64,000 bases of DNA from Siphonobacter sp. BAB-5405 (GCF_002872335.1 NZ_NJAG01000007.1:248001-312000); one strand, 5' to 3'; positions 26,217 through 37,729 are shown, numbered from the stretch's first letter. Program-made: numbers and translations. Notes: generated from the sequence alone by a model not told the origin.

Positions 26217-27326
26217 TTAGACGGTCATTTCAACCGGTTTCGTTTTTTCAAGCGTTGCATTCCGAATGGCTACCTGCTGAGCCAGTGCTTCGGCGGTTTT
26301 CTGGAAGGCCAGAGCCGTTAGCGAATCGGTATACGTAGCGGCGGGGCGACCTTCATCTCCGGCTTCGCGAATGCCCTGTACTAACGGAATTTCTCCCAGA
26401 AAAGGCAATTCGTAGTGTTCAGCCAGCCATTTGCCACCCCCTTTACCAAACAGATAGTATCGATTTTCGGGTAGCTCGGCGGGTGTAAAATAGGCCATAT
26501 TCTCGACGATTCCCAATACCGGCACATTAATTTGCGGTTGCATAAACATTTGCAATCCTTTTTTGGCATCCGCCAGGGCTACTTTTTGCGGTGTGGTTAC
26601 GATTACTGCCCCCGTGACCGGAGCCGATTGTACCAGCGTTAGGTGCACGTCGCCCGTTCCAGGAGGTAAGTCAATCAGCAAGTAATCCAATTCGCCCCAG
26701 TTTACGTCGCCCATCAACTGTTTAAGTGCCTGACTCGCCATCGGGCCCCGCCATACCATCGGACTGTCCGCCGGTACTAAAAAGCCCATGGAAATCATCT
26801 TAATCCCGTACTGCAAAATGGGATTAATCATATTCTTTCCGTCTATTACGGTTACAGTCGGTTGGAGATCTTCCGCTCCGAACATGACCGGAATGGAAGG
26901 TCCGTAGATGTCCGCATCCAGGATTCCGACCTGAGCACCTGCATTTTTCAGGGCAATGGCCAGATTCGCCGTAACCGTTGATTTACCAACACCGCCTTTG
27001 CCCGAAGCAATGGCAATGACGTTTTTAACCGATGCTAAAATGGTTTTGTTACCGAAAGCCGTAGTCGTTACGTCCGCTGTCATGTTCACCACGATGCGTA
27101 GTTCCGGATCCACCAGGGTATGAATGGCATCCTCACAACGTTGACGAATGAGCTCTTTCAGGGGACAGGCTGGCGTCGTTAATACAACCGTAAACCGGAC
27201 CTCACCAACGCCCAGTTCTACGTCTTTAATCATGTTCAACGTAACCAGGTCTTTCTTCAAGTCCGGTTCTTCTACGGTACTCAAAGCCCGTATAATATCT
27301 TCTTTCTTAATTCGTAATTCGCCCAT
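26217..27326 (-). CDS. mrp: Mrp/NBP35 family ATP-binding iron-sulfur carrier
   Basis: 369 aa from the ATG at 27326; a TTG four codons upstream is less likely. N-terminal DUF59/MIP18 domain (about 1-90, ending near TTPACPL for its Cys), then a P-loop NTPase with the deviant Walker A GKGGVGKST at 109-117 and DLPPGTGD for Walker B. The CxxC often found after ENM in Mrp proteins is absent here (ENMAYFTPAELP), as in many Bacteroidota relatives, so cluster binding may use other residues. Also called ApbC, a name linked to thiamine synthesis through ThiC maturation in Salmonella. Confidence 0.92.
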   Translation of the reverse strand: MGELRIKKEDIIRALSTVEEPDLKKDLVTLNMIKDVELGVGEVRFTVVLTTPACPLKELIRQRCEDAIHTLVDPELRIVVNMTADVTTTAFGNKTILASVKNVIAIASGKGGVGKSTVTANLAIALKNAGAQVGILDADIYGPSIPVMFGAEDLQPTVTVIDGKNMINPILQYGIKMISMGFLVPADSPMVWRGPMASQALKQLMGDVNWGELDYLLIDLPPGTGDVHLTLVQSAPVTGAVIVTTPQKVALADAKKGLQMFMQPQINVPVLGIVENMAYFTPAELPENRYYLFGKGGGKWLAEHYELPFLGEIPLVQGIREAGDEGRPAATYTDSLTALAFQKTAEALAQQVAIRNATLEKTKPVEMTV

Positions 27327-27451
27327 AGTGATAATCAAACGGGAGTGAACGGGCTAATTCCGCGTTACCGACCGTTCCTTGCTAACCACAAAGGTAACTA
27401 GTAAGTTTCTTATCGACCCAGCTTATCGCAATCTCTTTGTAATCGATTGGT

Positions 27452-28444
27452 TCAGTGGCCCAGAGCCTGCGTAATGCGTTGTATTCGCTCGCTTACTTCC
27501 GCCCGTTCCGGACTTACATTTACGGGCATCCGTTCAAGATCGGTCAGCAGTTTAGTAAGAAACTGAAGATGAACCACTGAATTTTCCTGAAAAGGCCGAT
27601 GATTCAGGGCTTTGGTAATCTTCTCCCAGTCTTTTGTAAACTGTTGAAGCGAGGCATCAAAATACGTCTGCTGAAATTTTTCGAAGATATACGCTTCGGC
27701 CATTTCACTGGGATGAACTAGATCACTCGCGTAAAATCGGTAGTCCCGTAAATCATCCAGCAGGAGTTCATACGCCGGAAAATACATGACATCGGCATAA
27801 TCGCTTACCAAGTAATGACAGGCCGCCCGGAGAATGGACTTACTCACTGAATTATCCATCATCCCATCCTTGGCATGACGTACCGGACTGACGGTTAGAA
27901 GTACACGTAAACCAGGATTTACCGCCTTTAATAAGGCATACACGGTGCCAAACTCTTTGCAAATGGTCTTGACACTCAATAAATCGCGATCAAAGATGCG
28001 GCCGGGTTGCTTATGGCAGTTCGCCACGTACGCAGGCGGTTCCAGCAATCGATACGCCCAGGCTGACCCCAGGGTTAGTACCAGTAAATCGGCCCGACGG
28101 AGTTCTTCGGCTAATTGATCCAGCTCCCGTTGCATCCGTACTCGCAATTCCTGCTGACTCGCAGCGGCTACGCAGGAATGCGTATCGTAATGCAGCCAGC
28201 GGCCGTCTCGTTCCAGAAATAAACGATCATCCACGGGCTCCTTGGCCAGAGCATACTGCAAAATTCGGTACAGAGCCAGCGGACTGAATAAGGTACCAAA
28301 AGGTTGGTACATCCCTTCGATTTTATGAGCCTGTAACCGCTTTCCGAGTACTTCAGCAAAGCAGGAACCCATCGAAACGACCCGGGATTGTAAACCTAGT
28401 TTCCAGGAAGAAGGAGGAATGGAAAATTCGGTGCGAAAGTGCAT
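27452..28444 (-). CDS. GSCFA domain protein
   Basis: 330 aa. The namesake motif GSCFAE lies at about residues 26-31, followed by LTLGSAWAY and SVKTICKEF and a late DLVHPSEMAEAYIFEKF, giving the Ser, Asp and His of an SGNH/GDSL-like hydrolase fold. The family is common in Bacteroidota and of unknown substrate. No signal peptide, so cytoplasmic. It follows yggS on the same strand after a 13-bp hairpin. Confidence 0.85.
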   Translation of the reverse strand: MHFRTEFSIPPSSWKLGLQSRVVSMGSCFAEVLGKRLQAHKIEGMYQPFGTLFSPLALYRILQYALAKEPVDDRLFLERDGRWLHYDTHSCVAAASQQELRVRMQRELDQLAEELRRADLLVLTLGSAWAYRLLEPPAYVANCHKQPGRIFDRDLLSVKTICKEFGTVYALLKAVNPGLRVLLTVSPVRHAKDGMMDNSVSKSILRAACHYLVSDYADVMYFPAYELLLDDLRDYRFYASDLVHPSEMAEAYIFEKFQQTYFDASLQQFTKDWEKITKALNHRPFQENSVVHLQFLTKLLTDLERMPVNVSPERAEVSERIQRITQALGH

Positions 28445-28460
28445 GCCGTTTTACATTTTC

Positions 28461-28495
28461 AGGGATTCGGCGTCCGGTTTAAACGCCGAATCCCT
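28461..28495. repeat. Intercistronic hairpin without T run
   Basis: A 13-bp perfect stem (28461-28473 with 28483-28495) with a 9-nt loop between the yggS stop and the GSCFA start. Neither strand shows a T run after it, so it may be an RNA-processing or partial attenuation site rather than a standard terminator. Confidence 0.6.
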
Positions 28496-28500
28496 GGATC

Positions 28501-29178
28501 TTAGGCGTATTCACGAGCTCCAAAAATAGCACTGCCTACGCGAACAAGGGTACTACCTTCCTGCAAAGCCGTCTCGTAATCGCTGCTCATGCCCATCGAC
28601 AACTCTTTGAGTTCACAACGCTCGGACACGGGCACGGTAGCTTTCATGCGTTCGAAAAATTGCTTCAATCCCCGAAATTCCAGTCGAACCTGAATTAGAT
28701 CATCGGTATTAGAAGCCATACCCATTAAACCCACGATGCGGATGTTTTTTAATCCGGCCAGGGCTTCGGAGTGGAGGGCTGCTTCGGCTTCCTGCTGGCT
28801 GAAACCAAATTTGGTCTCTTCCTGAGCAATGTGAATTTGGAGCAGACAATCAATCACCCGCTTCGCCTTGGCTGCCTGCTTATTGATTTCAAGCAGTAGT
28901 TTAAAACTGTCTACGGAATGAATCAACGATACAAACGGAGCAATGGGTTTTACCTTGTTGGTTTGCAAATGACCAATCATGTGCCACTCAACGTCTTTCG
29001 GCAACACTTCCCACTTCGCTACCATGTCCTGTACTTTATTTTCGCCGAAGGTTTTGCATCCGGCATCGTACGCTTCCTGAAGTACTTCTACGGGGTGAGT
29101 CTTGGTAACGGCAATCAAACGGGCCGGGTAGCCAGCCATGTTTTTGGTAATTTTATTCAGATTTTCAACGATGTTCAT
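28501..29178 (-). CDS. YggS/PROSC family pyridoxal phosphate homeostasis protein
   Basis: 225 aa, the family length. PLP is held by Lys26 in AVTKTHP, followed by GENKVQD (45-51), WHMIGHLQTNK (65-75), a MGM motif and the C-terminal SMGMSSDYETA and VRVGSAIFG phosphate-binding segment. YggS binds PLP without catalysis and keeps vitamin B6 and amino-acid pools in balance in the cytoplasm. First gene of a likely two-gene unit with the GSCFA gene. Confidence 0.93.
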   Translation of the reverse strand: MNIVENLNKITKNMAGYPARLIAVTKTHPVEVLQEAYDAGCKTFGENKVQDMVAKWEVLPKDVEWHMIGHLQTNKVKPIAPFVSLIHSVDSFKLLLEINKQAAKAKRVIDCLLQIHIAQEETKFGFSQQEAEAALHSEALAGLKNIRIVGLMGMASNTDDLIQVRLEFRGLKQFFERMKATVPVSERCELKELSMGMSSDYETALQEGSTLVRVGSAIFGAREYA

Positions 29179-29265
29179 TCGTAAAACGTTTATACAAAAG
29201 TAGTGCTTATCTAGGCTATGTACTACTTTTACGAGTGATTGTCCGCCTAATTCTCCGGTAAGTGG

Positions 29266-29295
29266 TTGACTTCTCCACGCTTAGGCGTAGTTTTG
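29266..29295 (+). promoter_or_regulatory. Bacteroidota-type promoter
   Basis: TTG (29266-29268) and TAGTTTTG (29288-29295) are separated by 19 nt, fitting the -33/-7 consensus. It serves the coiled-coil membrane protein starting at 29327. Confidence 0.5.
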
Positions 29296-29326
29296 TCTGC
29301 CCGTACCTCCATCATTATTACTCTAT

Positions 29327-30301
29327 ATGGAACCATACGATTACACCCGATCAACACCGAAAAAAGATTCTGACAAGAAAAGTTACTTCATTGCAGCTCT
29401 CGTCGTGATGGCCGGACTGGTCGCAGTATTAGGCTTTTTGTACTTTAAAGAACGTAATGAACGTGAAACATTATCTTCTCGCTCAGTAGTTCAGAAACGA
29501 GAGATTTTAAAGGCGAATACTAAACTCGATTCCATTGCAACCCAGCTCGACGCCAAAATTGCCGAAATACGTATGCTTGGCGGCAATATCGACGAATTGA
29601 TGCAGTTAAAAACGCAGTTGGAAATTGACAAGCAGCGACTGGTAAACGCAACGGCCGATGAAATCAAAAAGTTTGAAGCCAAACTGGAACAGTATAAAGA
29701 TTTACTGAAGCAAAAGGACCGGGATATTGTTCGTTTGAAAGAAGAAAACGGCTCGTTAACGACTCAGAATCAGGAGCTAGCTACCAGTAATGAGGGACTA
29801 AAAACGGAGCTAAATTCGGCCAGACAGGCGTACGACGATTCCGTTAATGCTCTTAAAGTCAACAACAAAGAATTAAACGATCGGATCAGCGTAGCGGCGG
29901 CTCTGAAAGCTCAGAATGTCATGGTATACGCCATTAATTCGAAAGGTAAAGAGCGGGAAAAAATCAAAGCCGACAAAATTGATCAAATTCGAATTGCTTT
30001 CGGGCTGGGCGATAATACCCTTACTGAACGTAATGGCAAGGAAATTTTCGTTCGCGTCCTTGATCCTACCGGAGCGGTTATATCCGATATGGCCACCGGT
30101 TCGGGAACGTTTATGTACCAGAGTAAGGAAATGATCTATACTGTTAAAAAGGATATTACTTACCAGGGAAATAACCAACAGGTAGACGTGATCTATAAAC
30201 GTAACATTCCCTTTAAGAAAGGGAAGCATACAATTGAGCTGTACGCCGAGGGTGTGAAAATTGGCGATGGAATCTTCGAGGTCCGTTCTGGTTTATTTTA
30301 G
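29327..30301 (+). CDS. Membrane-anchored coiled-coil protein
   Basis: 324 aa. A short cytoplasmic Lys-rich N-terminus, one transmembrane helix (about 20-41, FIAALVVMAGLVAVLGFLYF), then a long coiled coil with Leu, Ile, Glu and Lys heptads (about 45-190), and a C-terminal beta-rich domain (about 195-324) beginning NVMVYAINSKGKEREKIKADKI. The C-terminal part contains an F-shaped beta fold with GTFMYQSKE and IPFKKGKHTIELYAEG. A widespread but unnamed Bacteroidota type; the architecture suggests an envelope scaffold. Independent transcript ended by a strong terminator. Confidence 0.7.
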   Translation: MEPYDYTRSTPKKDSDKKSYFIAALVVMAGLVAVLGFLYFKERNERETLSSRSVVQKREILKANTKLDSIATQLDAKIAEIRMLGGNIDELMQLKTQLEIDKQRLVNATADEIKKFEAKLEQYKDLLKQKDRDIVRLKEENGSLTTQNQELATSNEGLKTELNSARQAYDDSVNALKVNNKELNDRISVAAALKAQNVMVYAINSKGKEREKIKADKIDQIRIAFGLGDNTLTERNGKEIFVRVLDPTGAVISDMATGSGTFMYQSKEMIYTVKKDITYQGNNQQVDVIYKRNIPFKKGKHTIELYAEGVKIGDGIFEVRSGLF

Positions 30302-30326
30302 ATAATCCGCGTTTTACTGCTCAAAG

Positions 30327-30360
30327 GCGTCCTGACCGTAGAGGTCAGGACGCTTTTTTT
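30327..30360 (+). terminator. Intrinsic terminator
   Basis: An 11-bp perfect stem (30327-30337 with 30343-30353), 5-nt loop, followed by seven T. It isolates the coiled-coil gene from the ribosomal protein operon. Confidence 0.92.
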
Positions 30361-30392
30361 GTATTCACTACTGCTTTTTTCCAGGGAATGTT

Positions 30393-30422
30393 TTTGCAGA
30401 TCATAGAATTTACGTACTTTTG
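30393..30422 (+). promoter_or_regulatory. Promoter of the rpsF-rpsR-rplI operon
   Basis: TTTG (30393-30396) and TACTTTTG (30415-30422), 18 nt apart, match the Bacteroidota -33 and -7 elements closely; the predicted start lies about 45 nt before rpsF. Confidence 0.6.
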
Positions 30423-30473
30423 CGGCTCATTTTTCGAGTATTATCCTTTTTATCACATTTTCCGTACTAACAC

Positions 30474-30836
30474 ATGTCACAAAAACAGTACGAGACAGTA
30501 TTCATCCTCACTCCCGTTTTGTCTGACGTCCAGACGAAGGATGCTGTCGACAAATTCAAAAAAATTCTGACCGATAACGGTTCTGAACTGATCCACGAAG
30601 AATCTTGGGGTCTGAAAAAACTGGCCTACCCGATTCAGGGAAAAGGAACGGGCTTCTATCACCTGGTAGAATTCACAGCGAACCCGGACGTAATCGCTAC
30701 GCTTGAAACGGAATACCGTCGTGATGAGCGGGTAATGCGTTTTCTGACGATTGCTCTGGACAAGCATGCCATTGCGTACAACGAACGCAAGCGTAAAGGT
30801 CTGGTGGGCAAGAAACAAGAAGCTCCCGCTGAATAA
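30474..30836 (+). CDS. rpsF: 30S ribosomal protein S6
   Basis: 120 aa. S6 binds 16S rRNA as a dimer with S18 in the platform of the small subunit. The ferredoxin-like fold is visible from [12 protein letters not shown] through [23 protein letters not shown] and a final [12 protein letters not shown]. First gene of rpsF-rpsR-rplI, the conserved bacterial order. No single-strand binding protein gene is inserted, unlike in Firmicutes. Confidence 0.97.
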   Translation: MSQKQYETVFILTPVLSDVQTKDAVDKFKKILTDNGSELIHEESWGLKKLAYPIQGKGTGFYHLVEFTANPDVIATLETEYRRDERVMRFLTIALDKHAIAYNERKRKGLVGKKQEAPAE

Positions 30837-30842
30837 CTAAAC

Positions 30843-30907
30843 GTTAGTAGTTATTCGTTGCTGGTTGTTTGATTGAACAACTAACAACTGATAACCAACA
30901 ACCAAAC
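30843..30907 (+). repeat. Inverted low-complexity word pair between rpsF and rpsR
   Basis: Seven bases after the rpsF stop is a GT-rich string (30843-30870); just before rpsR is a CAAC-rich string (30876-30907) resembling its reverse complement. The core is a perfect GTTGTT/AACAAC stem (30864-30869 with 30876-30881) with a 6-nt loop. Similar pairs occur in other spacers of this window. Confidence 0.6.
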
Positions 30908-30919
30908 TATTCCACGACT

Positions 30920-31171
30920 ATGTCATTGCAGAACGAACCTCTGGATAAAAACCAGAACCGCAAAAAATATGACCGCTTCAAGAAAGCCGGCATTAAATAC
31001 ATCGATTACAAAGATCCTAACTTCCTTCTCAAGTTATTGAACGAGCAAGGTAAGATCCTTCCCCGCCGTCTGACGGGTACTTCGCTCAAAAATCAACGCA
31101 AAGTGGCTCAGGCTGTGAAACGTGCTCGTCACATTGCCTTGTTACCTTACGTTGGCGATTCACTGAAGTAG
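30920..31171 (+). CDS. rpsR: 30S ribosomal protein S18
   Basis: 83 aa from the ATG at 30920; the longer open frame from 30869 only reads through the spacer repeat. S18 pairs with S6. The family core [29 protein letters not shown] is followed by [22 protein letters not shown], which contacts 16S rRNA. No Cys-type zinc motif, as usual for this lineage. Confidence 0.96.
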   Translation: MSLQNEPLDKNQNRKKYDRFKKAGIKYIDYKDPNFLLKLLNEQGKILPRRLTGTSLKNQRKVAQAVKRARHIALLPYVGDSLK

Positions 31172-31258
31172 GTTTCCGTTTTTGGTTGTCGTTTCTGATT
31201 TTAACGAACAACTTAAAACTGTAAACAGAAAACTTATTTAAACTCATTTACGAAAGAA

Positions 31259-31702
31259 ATGGAAGTTATTCTCAAAACCGATATCGCGGGATTGGGTTAT
31301 AAAAACGATCTGGTAACGGTTAAACCTGGCTACGGACGTAACTACCTGATTCCCCAAGGCTTCGCGGTAATGGCCAGCGAAACCAACAAAAAAGTACTGG
31401 CTGAAAACATCAAGCAAGCCGCTCACAAAGCTGAAAAGCTGAAGAAAGATGCTGAAGATTTAGCCGCAGCAATCGGCGATCTGACGCTGGAAATCCCTGC
31501 TAAAGTAGGTGAGAGCGGACGTATCTTCGGTCGTGTAACGAACACGCAAATCTCTGACACGCTGAAAACGAAAGGATTTGACGTAGATCGTAAGAAAATC
31601 ACGCTGGATTCTGAAGTAAAATCACTCGGCGAATACACTGCTACGCTTGACCTCCACAAAGAAGTGAAGCACAAAGTGAAATTCGTAATCGTAGGCGAAT
31701 AA
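31259..31702 (+). CDS. rplI: 50S ribosomal protein L9
   Basis: 147 aa. L9 bridges the base of the L1 stalk with a long helix between two globular domains. The N-terminal domain has the family signature AGLGYKNDLVTVKPGYGRNYLIPQGFA (about 10-36), the central helix is KKDAEDLAAAIG, and the C-terminal domain starts GRIFGRVTNTQIS. The stop is followed at once by a terminator. Confidence 0.97.
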   Translation: MEVILKTDIAGLGYKNDLVTVKPGYGRNYLIPQGFAVMASETNKKVLAENIKQAAHKAEKLKKDAEDLAAAIGDLTLEIPAKVGESGRIFGRVTNTQISDTLKTKGFDVDRKKITLDSEVKSLGEYTATLDLHKEVKHKVKFVIVGE

Positions 31703-31717
31703 GCTTCAATCCCTCTT

Positions 31718-31762
31718 AAAAAGCCCTGATCAGGATAATCTGGTCAGGGCTTTTTGTTTTTT
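31718..31762 (+). terminator. Intrinsic terminator after rplI
   Basis: Stem AGCCCTGA/TCAGGGCT (part of 31718-31733 with 31741-31755), A run before and T run after. Confidence 0.88.
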
Positions 31763-31810
31763 ACCCGTTTGCCTCTGGCACCCTCCTACTTCGCTACATT
31801 CGCTGTTGCA

Positions 31811-32025
31811 GATTTGTAATGCACAGGATTACAAATCCTTTCCAGACCGCTTTCGGATTGCCAATCCGAAAGAGCCACTTCAATACAGACTTGCCAACCC
31901 CAAAGGGGTTCAATGTCATTAGCTCCGTATTTCATACGTGAATCAGCCAGCCCGGTAGGCTTAGCCTACCAATTTTTGCGTCCGTAGCAAATGCTACGGA
32001 CAACGCGTCCCGATAACTTTATCGG
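31811..32025. repeat. Hairpin-array element, copy A
   Basis: Seven consecutive short hairpins fill this spacer: 31811-31837 (10 bp), 31850-31872 (about 10 bp), 31896-31910 (6 bp), 31926-31938 (5 bp), 31954-31970 (8 bp), 31980-32001 (9 bp) and 32010-32025 (7 bp). The part 31895-32004 aligns without gaps over 110 bp with 62976-63085 at about 79% identity. It is not coding. It lies between the rplI terminator and the thiamine riboswitch and is not part of either. Confidence 0.75.
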
Positions 32026-32117
32026 ATTTACTTCACCGGAAACCGCAGCGGCGGCCGCTGAAAACGGCAAACCGAAAACTTAAAACTGATTTTCCTAGGT
32101 AAACGCCCAAGTCTTTT

Positions 32118-32125
32118 TACCTTTG
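32118..32125 (+). promoter_or_regulatory. -7 promoter box of the thiamine operon
   Basis: TACCTTTG matches the Bacteroidota -7 consensus; transcription would begin about 10 nt before the TPP riboswitch. Confidence 0.45.
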
Positions 32126-32142
32126 CCTTGCTGAAAAGCCAA

Positions 32143-32221
32143 ACTTTAGGGGTGCCCGTTGTTTCGGGCTGAGACATACCCTTTGAACCTGACCAGGTTA
32201 GGACCTGCGTAGGGAAAAGTG
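32143..32221 (+). promoter_or_regulatory. TPP (THI box) riboswitch
   Basis: The conserved aptamer words occur in order: GGGGTGCC, CTGAGA, ACCCTTTGAACCTGA, and CCTGCGTAGGGAA, with ACTTT/AAAGT closing the P1 stem. It binds thiamine pyrophosphate in the mRNA and turns off the downstream thiS-thiF operon. Downstream hairpins (about 32234-32246 and 32252-32273, GTACG/CGTAC) without a T run suggest control of translation or an unclassified expression platform rather than a standard terminator. Confidence 0.95.
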
Positions 32222-32334
32222 AGGAATCTATTTCTTTCCGGGAAAGCATCCGTACGCACGGCTGTTTTCGTACTTCTCCACTCGTTTCGTCTCTCCCCTA
32301 CTGGCTTGTGCTTTCATGCGACATGAAACGTCCC

Positions 32335-35162
<2,828 letters not shown>

Positions 35163-35166
<4 letters not shown>

Positions 35167-35795
35167 CTATTAGTTCGTTTCACTACATCGTTACCCAACC
35201 CGAGCAGGCCGCAGTGGCCTGCTCGGCGGGGGCCGATTGGATTCAGCTTCGCCTGAAAAACAAACCGTACGAAGACTGGAAAGCCATTGCTCAGGAAACG
35301 CAGGCCGTTTGCCAGGCTTCGGGAGCCCGACTAATCATCAATGACAATCCGCATCTGGCCGGAGAAATCGGGGCTGACGGCGTACACCTGGGCAAAGAAG
35401 ATATGCCCCTTGCTGAGGCTCGTAAGTTAGTAGGTTCGGAGGTGATTATCGGCGGAACGGCCAATACGCTCGAGGATATTGTTCGGCACTCCCAAAGTGG
35501 AGCGGATTACATCGGTCTGGGCCCCTATCGCTTTACCACCACGAAGGAAAAACTCAGCCCTATTCTGGGACTCGCTGGTTACAAAGGCATCATGGAAGCT
35601 TTGCAACAGCAAGGAATTTCCATTCCGATTATTGCCATTGGGGGAATTACACAAACCGATGTCCCACTCCTGCGGCAGGTGGGGGTTCACGGCATTGCCG
35701 TTTCCTCAGCCGTTTCTGCCGCGGCTGATCCCGCCGAACAAACCCGTTTGTTTTTAACTCTTTTGCATGCATCCGTCACTGACCATCGCCGATAA
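35163..35795 (+). CDS. thiE: Thiamine-phosphate synthase ThiE
   Basis: 210 aa. A TIM-barrel enzyme joining HMP-PP and thiazole phosphate to thiamine phosphate. Visible: WIQLRLKNK (pyrophosphate contact), [39 protein letters not shown], and AIGGIT near 160. Starts within the thiD stop codon and overlaps thiG by 29 bp, implying translational coupling. A second, divergent TenI-like copy is encoded convergently at 38764-39330. Confidence 0.95.
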
Positions 35796-36543
35796 AACCT
35801 TCACGTCCCGCCTCTTCACGGGTACGGGCAAGTTTGGGTCTTCTTCACTCATGCGGGAAGCCCTGCACGCTTCGGGTACGGAGCTAATTACGGTAGCTCT
35901 CAAGCGAGTGGACGCTGCCCATACGCAGGGGGATGATTTGCTTTCCCACCTGCCGACGGCCCATCTGTTACCGAATACCTCGGGCGTACGAACGGCCCGC
36001 GAAGCCGTCTTTGCCGCCCAGATGGCCCGCGAAGCTCTCGAAACGCACTGGCTGAAACTTGAAATTCACCCCGATCCGCGATACCTGCTTCCCGATCCTA
36101 TTGAAACACTCAAGGCGGCGGAAGAACTCGTAAAGCTGGGCTTTGTCGTCCTGCCTTATATCCACGCCGATCCCGTTTTGTGTAAGCGTCTGGAAGAAGT
36201 AGGCGTAGCCGCCGTTATGCCTTTGGGGGCTCCCATTGGAACGAACAAAGGCCTGCGAACGCTGGATTTCCTGGAAATCATCATCGAACAAAGTACCGTT
36301 CCCGTAGTCGTGGACGCCGGTTTAGGGGCACCTTCCCACGCCGCTGCCGCCATGGAACTCGGAGCCGACGCCGTACTGGTAAATACGGCCATTGCCGTTT
36401 CATCCGATCCAGTACGCATGGCTCAGGCGTTTAAACGAGCCGTCGAAGCCGGACGCATGGCTTACGAAGCCCGACTGGCCCAGCCCATTACCTGGGCTCA
36501 GGCCAGCAGTCCGCTAACGGCTTTTCTGGACGAGCTTTCGTAA
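35767..36543 (+). CDS. thiG: Thiazole synthase ThiG
   Basis: 258 aa. Forms the thiazole phosphate from DXP, ThiS thiocarboxylate and dehydroglycine supplied by ThiH. Family landmarks: [12 protein letters not shown] at the N-terminus, [20 protein letters not shown], the active-site Lys in WLKLEIHPD (Schiff base with DXP), [14 protein letters not shown], and [29 protein letters not shown]. The start codon lies inside thiE. Confidence 0.96.
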   Translation: MHPSLTIADKTFTSRLFTGTGKFGSSSLMREALHASGTELITVALKRVDAAHTQGDDLLSHLPTAHLLPNTSGVRTAREAVFAAQMAREALETHWLKLEIHPDPRYLLPDPIETLKAAEELVKLGFVVLPYIHADPVLCKRLEEVGVAAVMPLGAPIGTNKGLRTLDFLEIIIEQSTVPVVVDAGLGAPSHAAAAMELGADAVLVNTAIAVSSDPVRMAQAFKRAVEAGRMAYEARLAQPITWAQASSPLTAFLDELS

Positions 36544-36613
36544 GAATTCTCATTCGTAGCATTCACTACGGTTGTTGCCCTGTTGTAGGTCCGACCGTAA
36601 ATCAGATTCTGGT

Positions 36614-37729
36614 ATGTTTAAAGATTGGTTTGACCGCTATGCGTGGGATACGGTCGTTCGTGACATTCAGGAGACCACGCCCCAGCGGGTCGAGCAGGCC
36701 CTGGCAACGTCCAAACGCAGTCTGGATGATTTCAAGGCGTTGATTTCTCCCGCGGCTCTACCGTATCTGGAACCGATGGCCCAGCAAAGCCGCCAGCTCA
36801 CGCAGCGGCGTTTTGGCAAGACGATCCAGATGTACGCCCCGCTGTATTTGTCCAACGAATGCCAGAACATCTGCACGTATTGTGCCTTTAGTCTGGATAA
36901 TAAAATCCGCCGCAAAACACTGACGGATGAGGAAATATTGATCGAAGCTCAGGCCATTAAACAGCTCGGGTACGACCACGTGTTGCTGGTCACGGGCGAA
37001 GCCAATCAGACCGTGGGCGTTGCGTATATCCAGCACGCCATTCGGCTGATTCGTCCCTTGTTCGCTCATATTTCGATGGAAGTGCAGCCTTTGGATCTTC
37101 CGGAGTACAAAACACTGATTGCCGAAGGTCTGCATACCGTACTGGTTTATCAGGAAACGTACCACGAGGAAACGTACAAAACGCACCATCCCAAGGGTAA
37201 GAAATCAAACTTCCGCTACCGACTCGATACGCCCGACCGACTGGGCAAAGCCGGTATACATAAAATGGGATTAGGAGCCTTGCTGGGCCTCGAAGACTGG
37301 CGGGCGGATAGCTTTTTCACGGCTCTGCACCTGCAGTATCTCCAGAAAACCTACTGGCAAAGCAAATACAGCATTTCGTTTCCCCGTCTACGCCCCATTC
37401 AGCTTACGGATGAGGTACACCGCTTCAAGTCGTGCATGAGCGACCGTGAGCTGGTACAGCTGATCTGTGCATATCGGCTGTTCAATGAAGATGTGGAGCT
37501 TTCGCTTTCTACGCGGGAAACGCCCCGCTTTCGCGATCACCTCATTCAACTCGGCATTACGAGTATGAGTGCCGGATCAAAAACCAATCCGGGTGGCTAC
37601 GCCGTCGAGCCGGAATCGCTGGAGCAGTTCGAGATTTCGGACGAACGTACGCCCGCTCAAATTTCATCGGTAATCCGTAATCAGGGATACGTACCGGTCT
37701 GGAAAGACTGGGACCCTTCTTTTGTATGA
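36614..37729 (+). CDS. thiH: 2-iminoacetate synthase ThiH
   Basis: 371 aa from the ATG at 36614. A radical SAM enzyme that cleaves tyrosine to dehydroglycine for ThiG, so this organism uses the anaerobe-type Tyr route rather than ThiO glycine oxidase. Cluster Cys at 83, 87 and 90 (CQNICTYC). Later motifs ETYHEETYKTHHPKGKK and MSAGSKTNPGGYAV match ThiH. The C-terminal lid ends ...DWDPSFV; its stop overlaps the next gene by ATGA. Confidence 0.96.
   Translation: MFKDWFDRYAWDTVVRDIQETTPQRVEQALATSKRSLDDFKALISPAALPYLEPMAQQSRQLTQRRFGKTIQMYAPLYLSNECQNICTYCAFSLDNKIRRKTLTDEEILIEAQAIKQLGYDHVLLVTGEANQTVGVAYIQHAIRLIRPLFAHISMEVQPLDLPEYKTLIAEGLHTVLVYQETYHEETYKTHHPKGKKSNFRYRLDTPDRLGKAGIHKMGLGALLGLEDWRADSFFTALHLQYLQKTYWQSKYSISFPRLRPIQLTDEVHRFKSCMSDRELVQLICAYRLFNEDVELSLSTRETPRFRDHLIQLGITSMSAGSKTNPGGYAVEPESLEQFEISDERTPAQISSVIRNQGYVPVWKDWDPSFV

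Noticed and set aside
28461-28495. 13-bp hairpin before the GSCFA gene as a terminator
   Set aside because: No T run on either strand, and it lies 17 bp from a start codon inside a likely operon; listed as a structural repeat instead.
30869-30919. N-terminal extension of ribosomal protein S18
   Set aside because: Made of the CAAC-rich spacer string; the family start is at 30920.
31811-32025. Could the hairpin array be a CRISPR or a tandem repeat?
   Set aside because: The hairpins have different sequences and no equal-length direct repeat with spacers; no cas genes are present.
31811-32025. Could the hairpin array be a tRNA cluster?
   Set aside because: No cloverleaf, no TPsiC-type GGTTCRANNC followed by acceptor pairing; stems are isolated two-arm hairpins.
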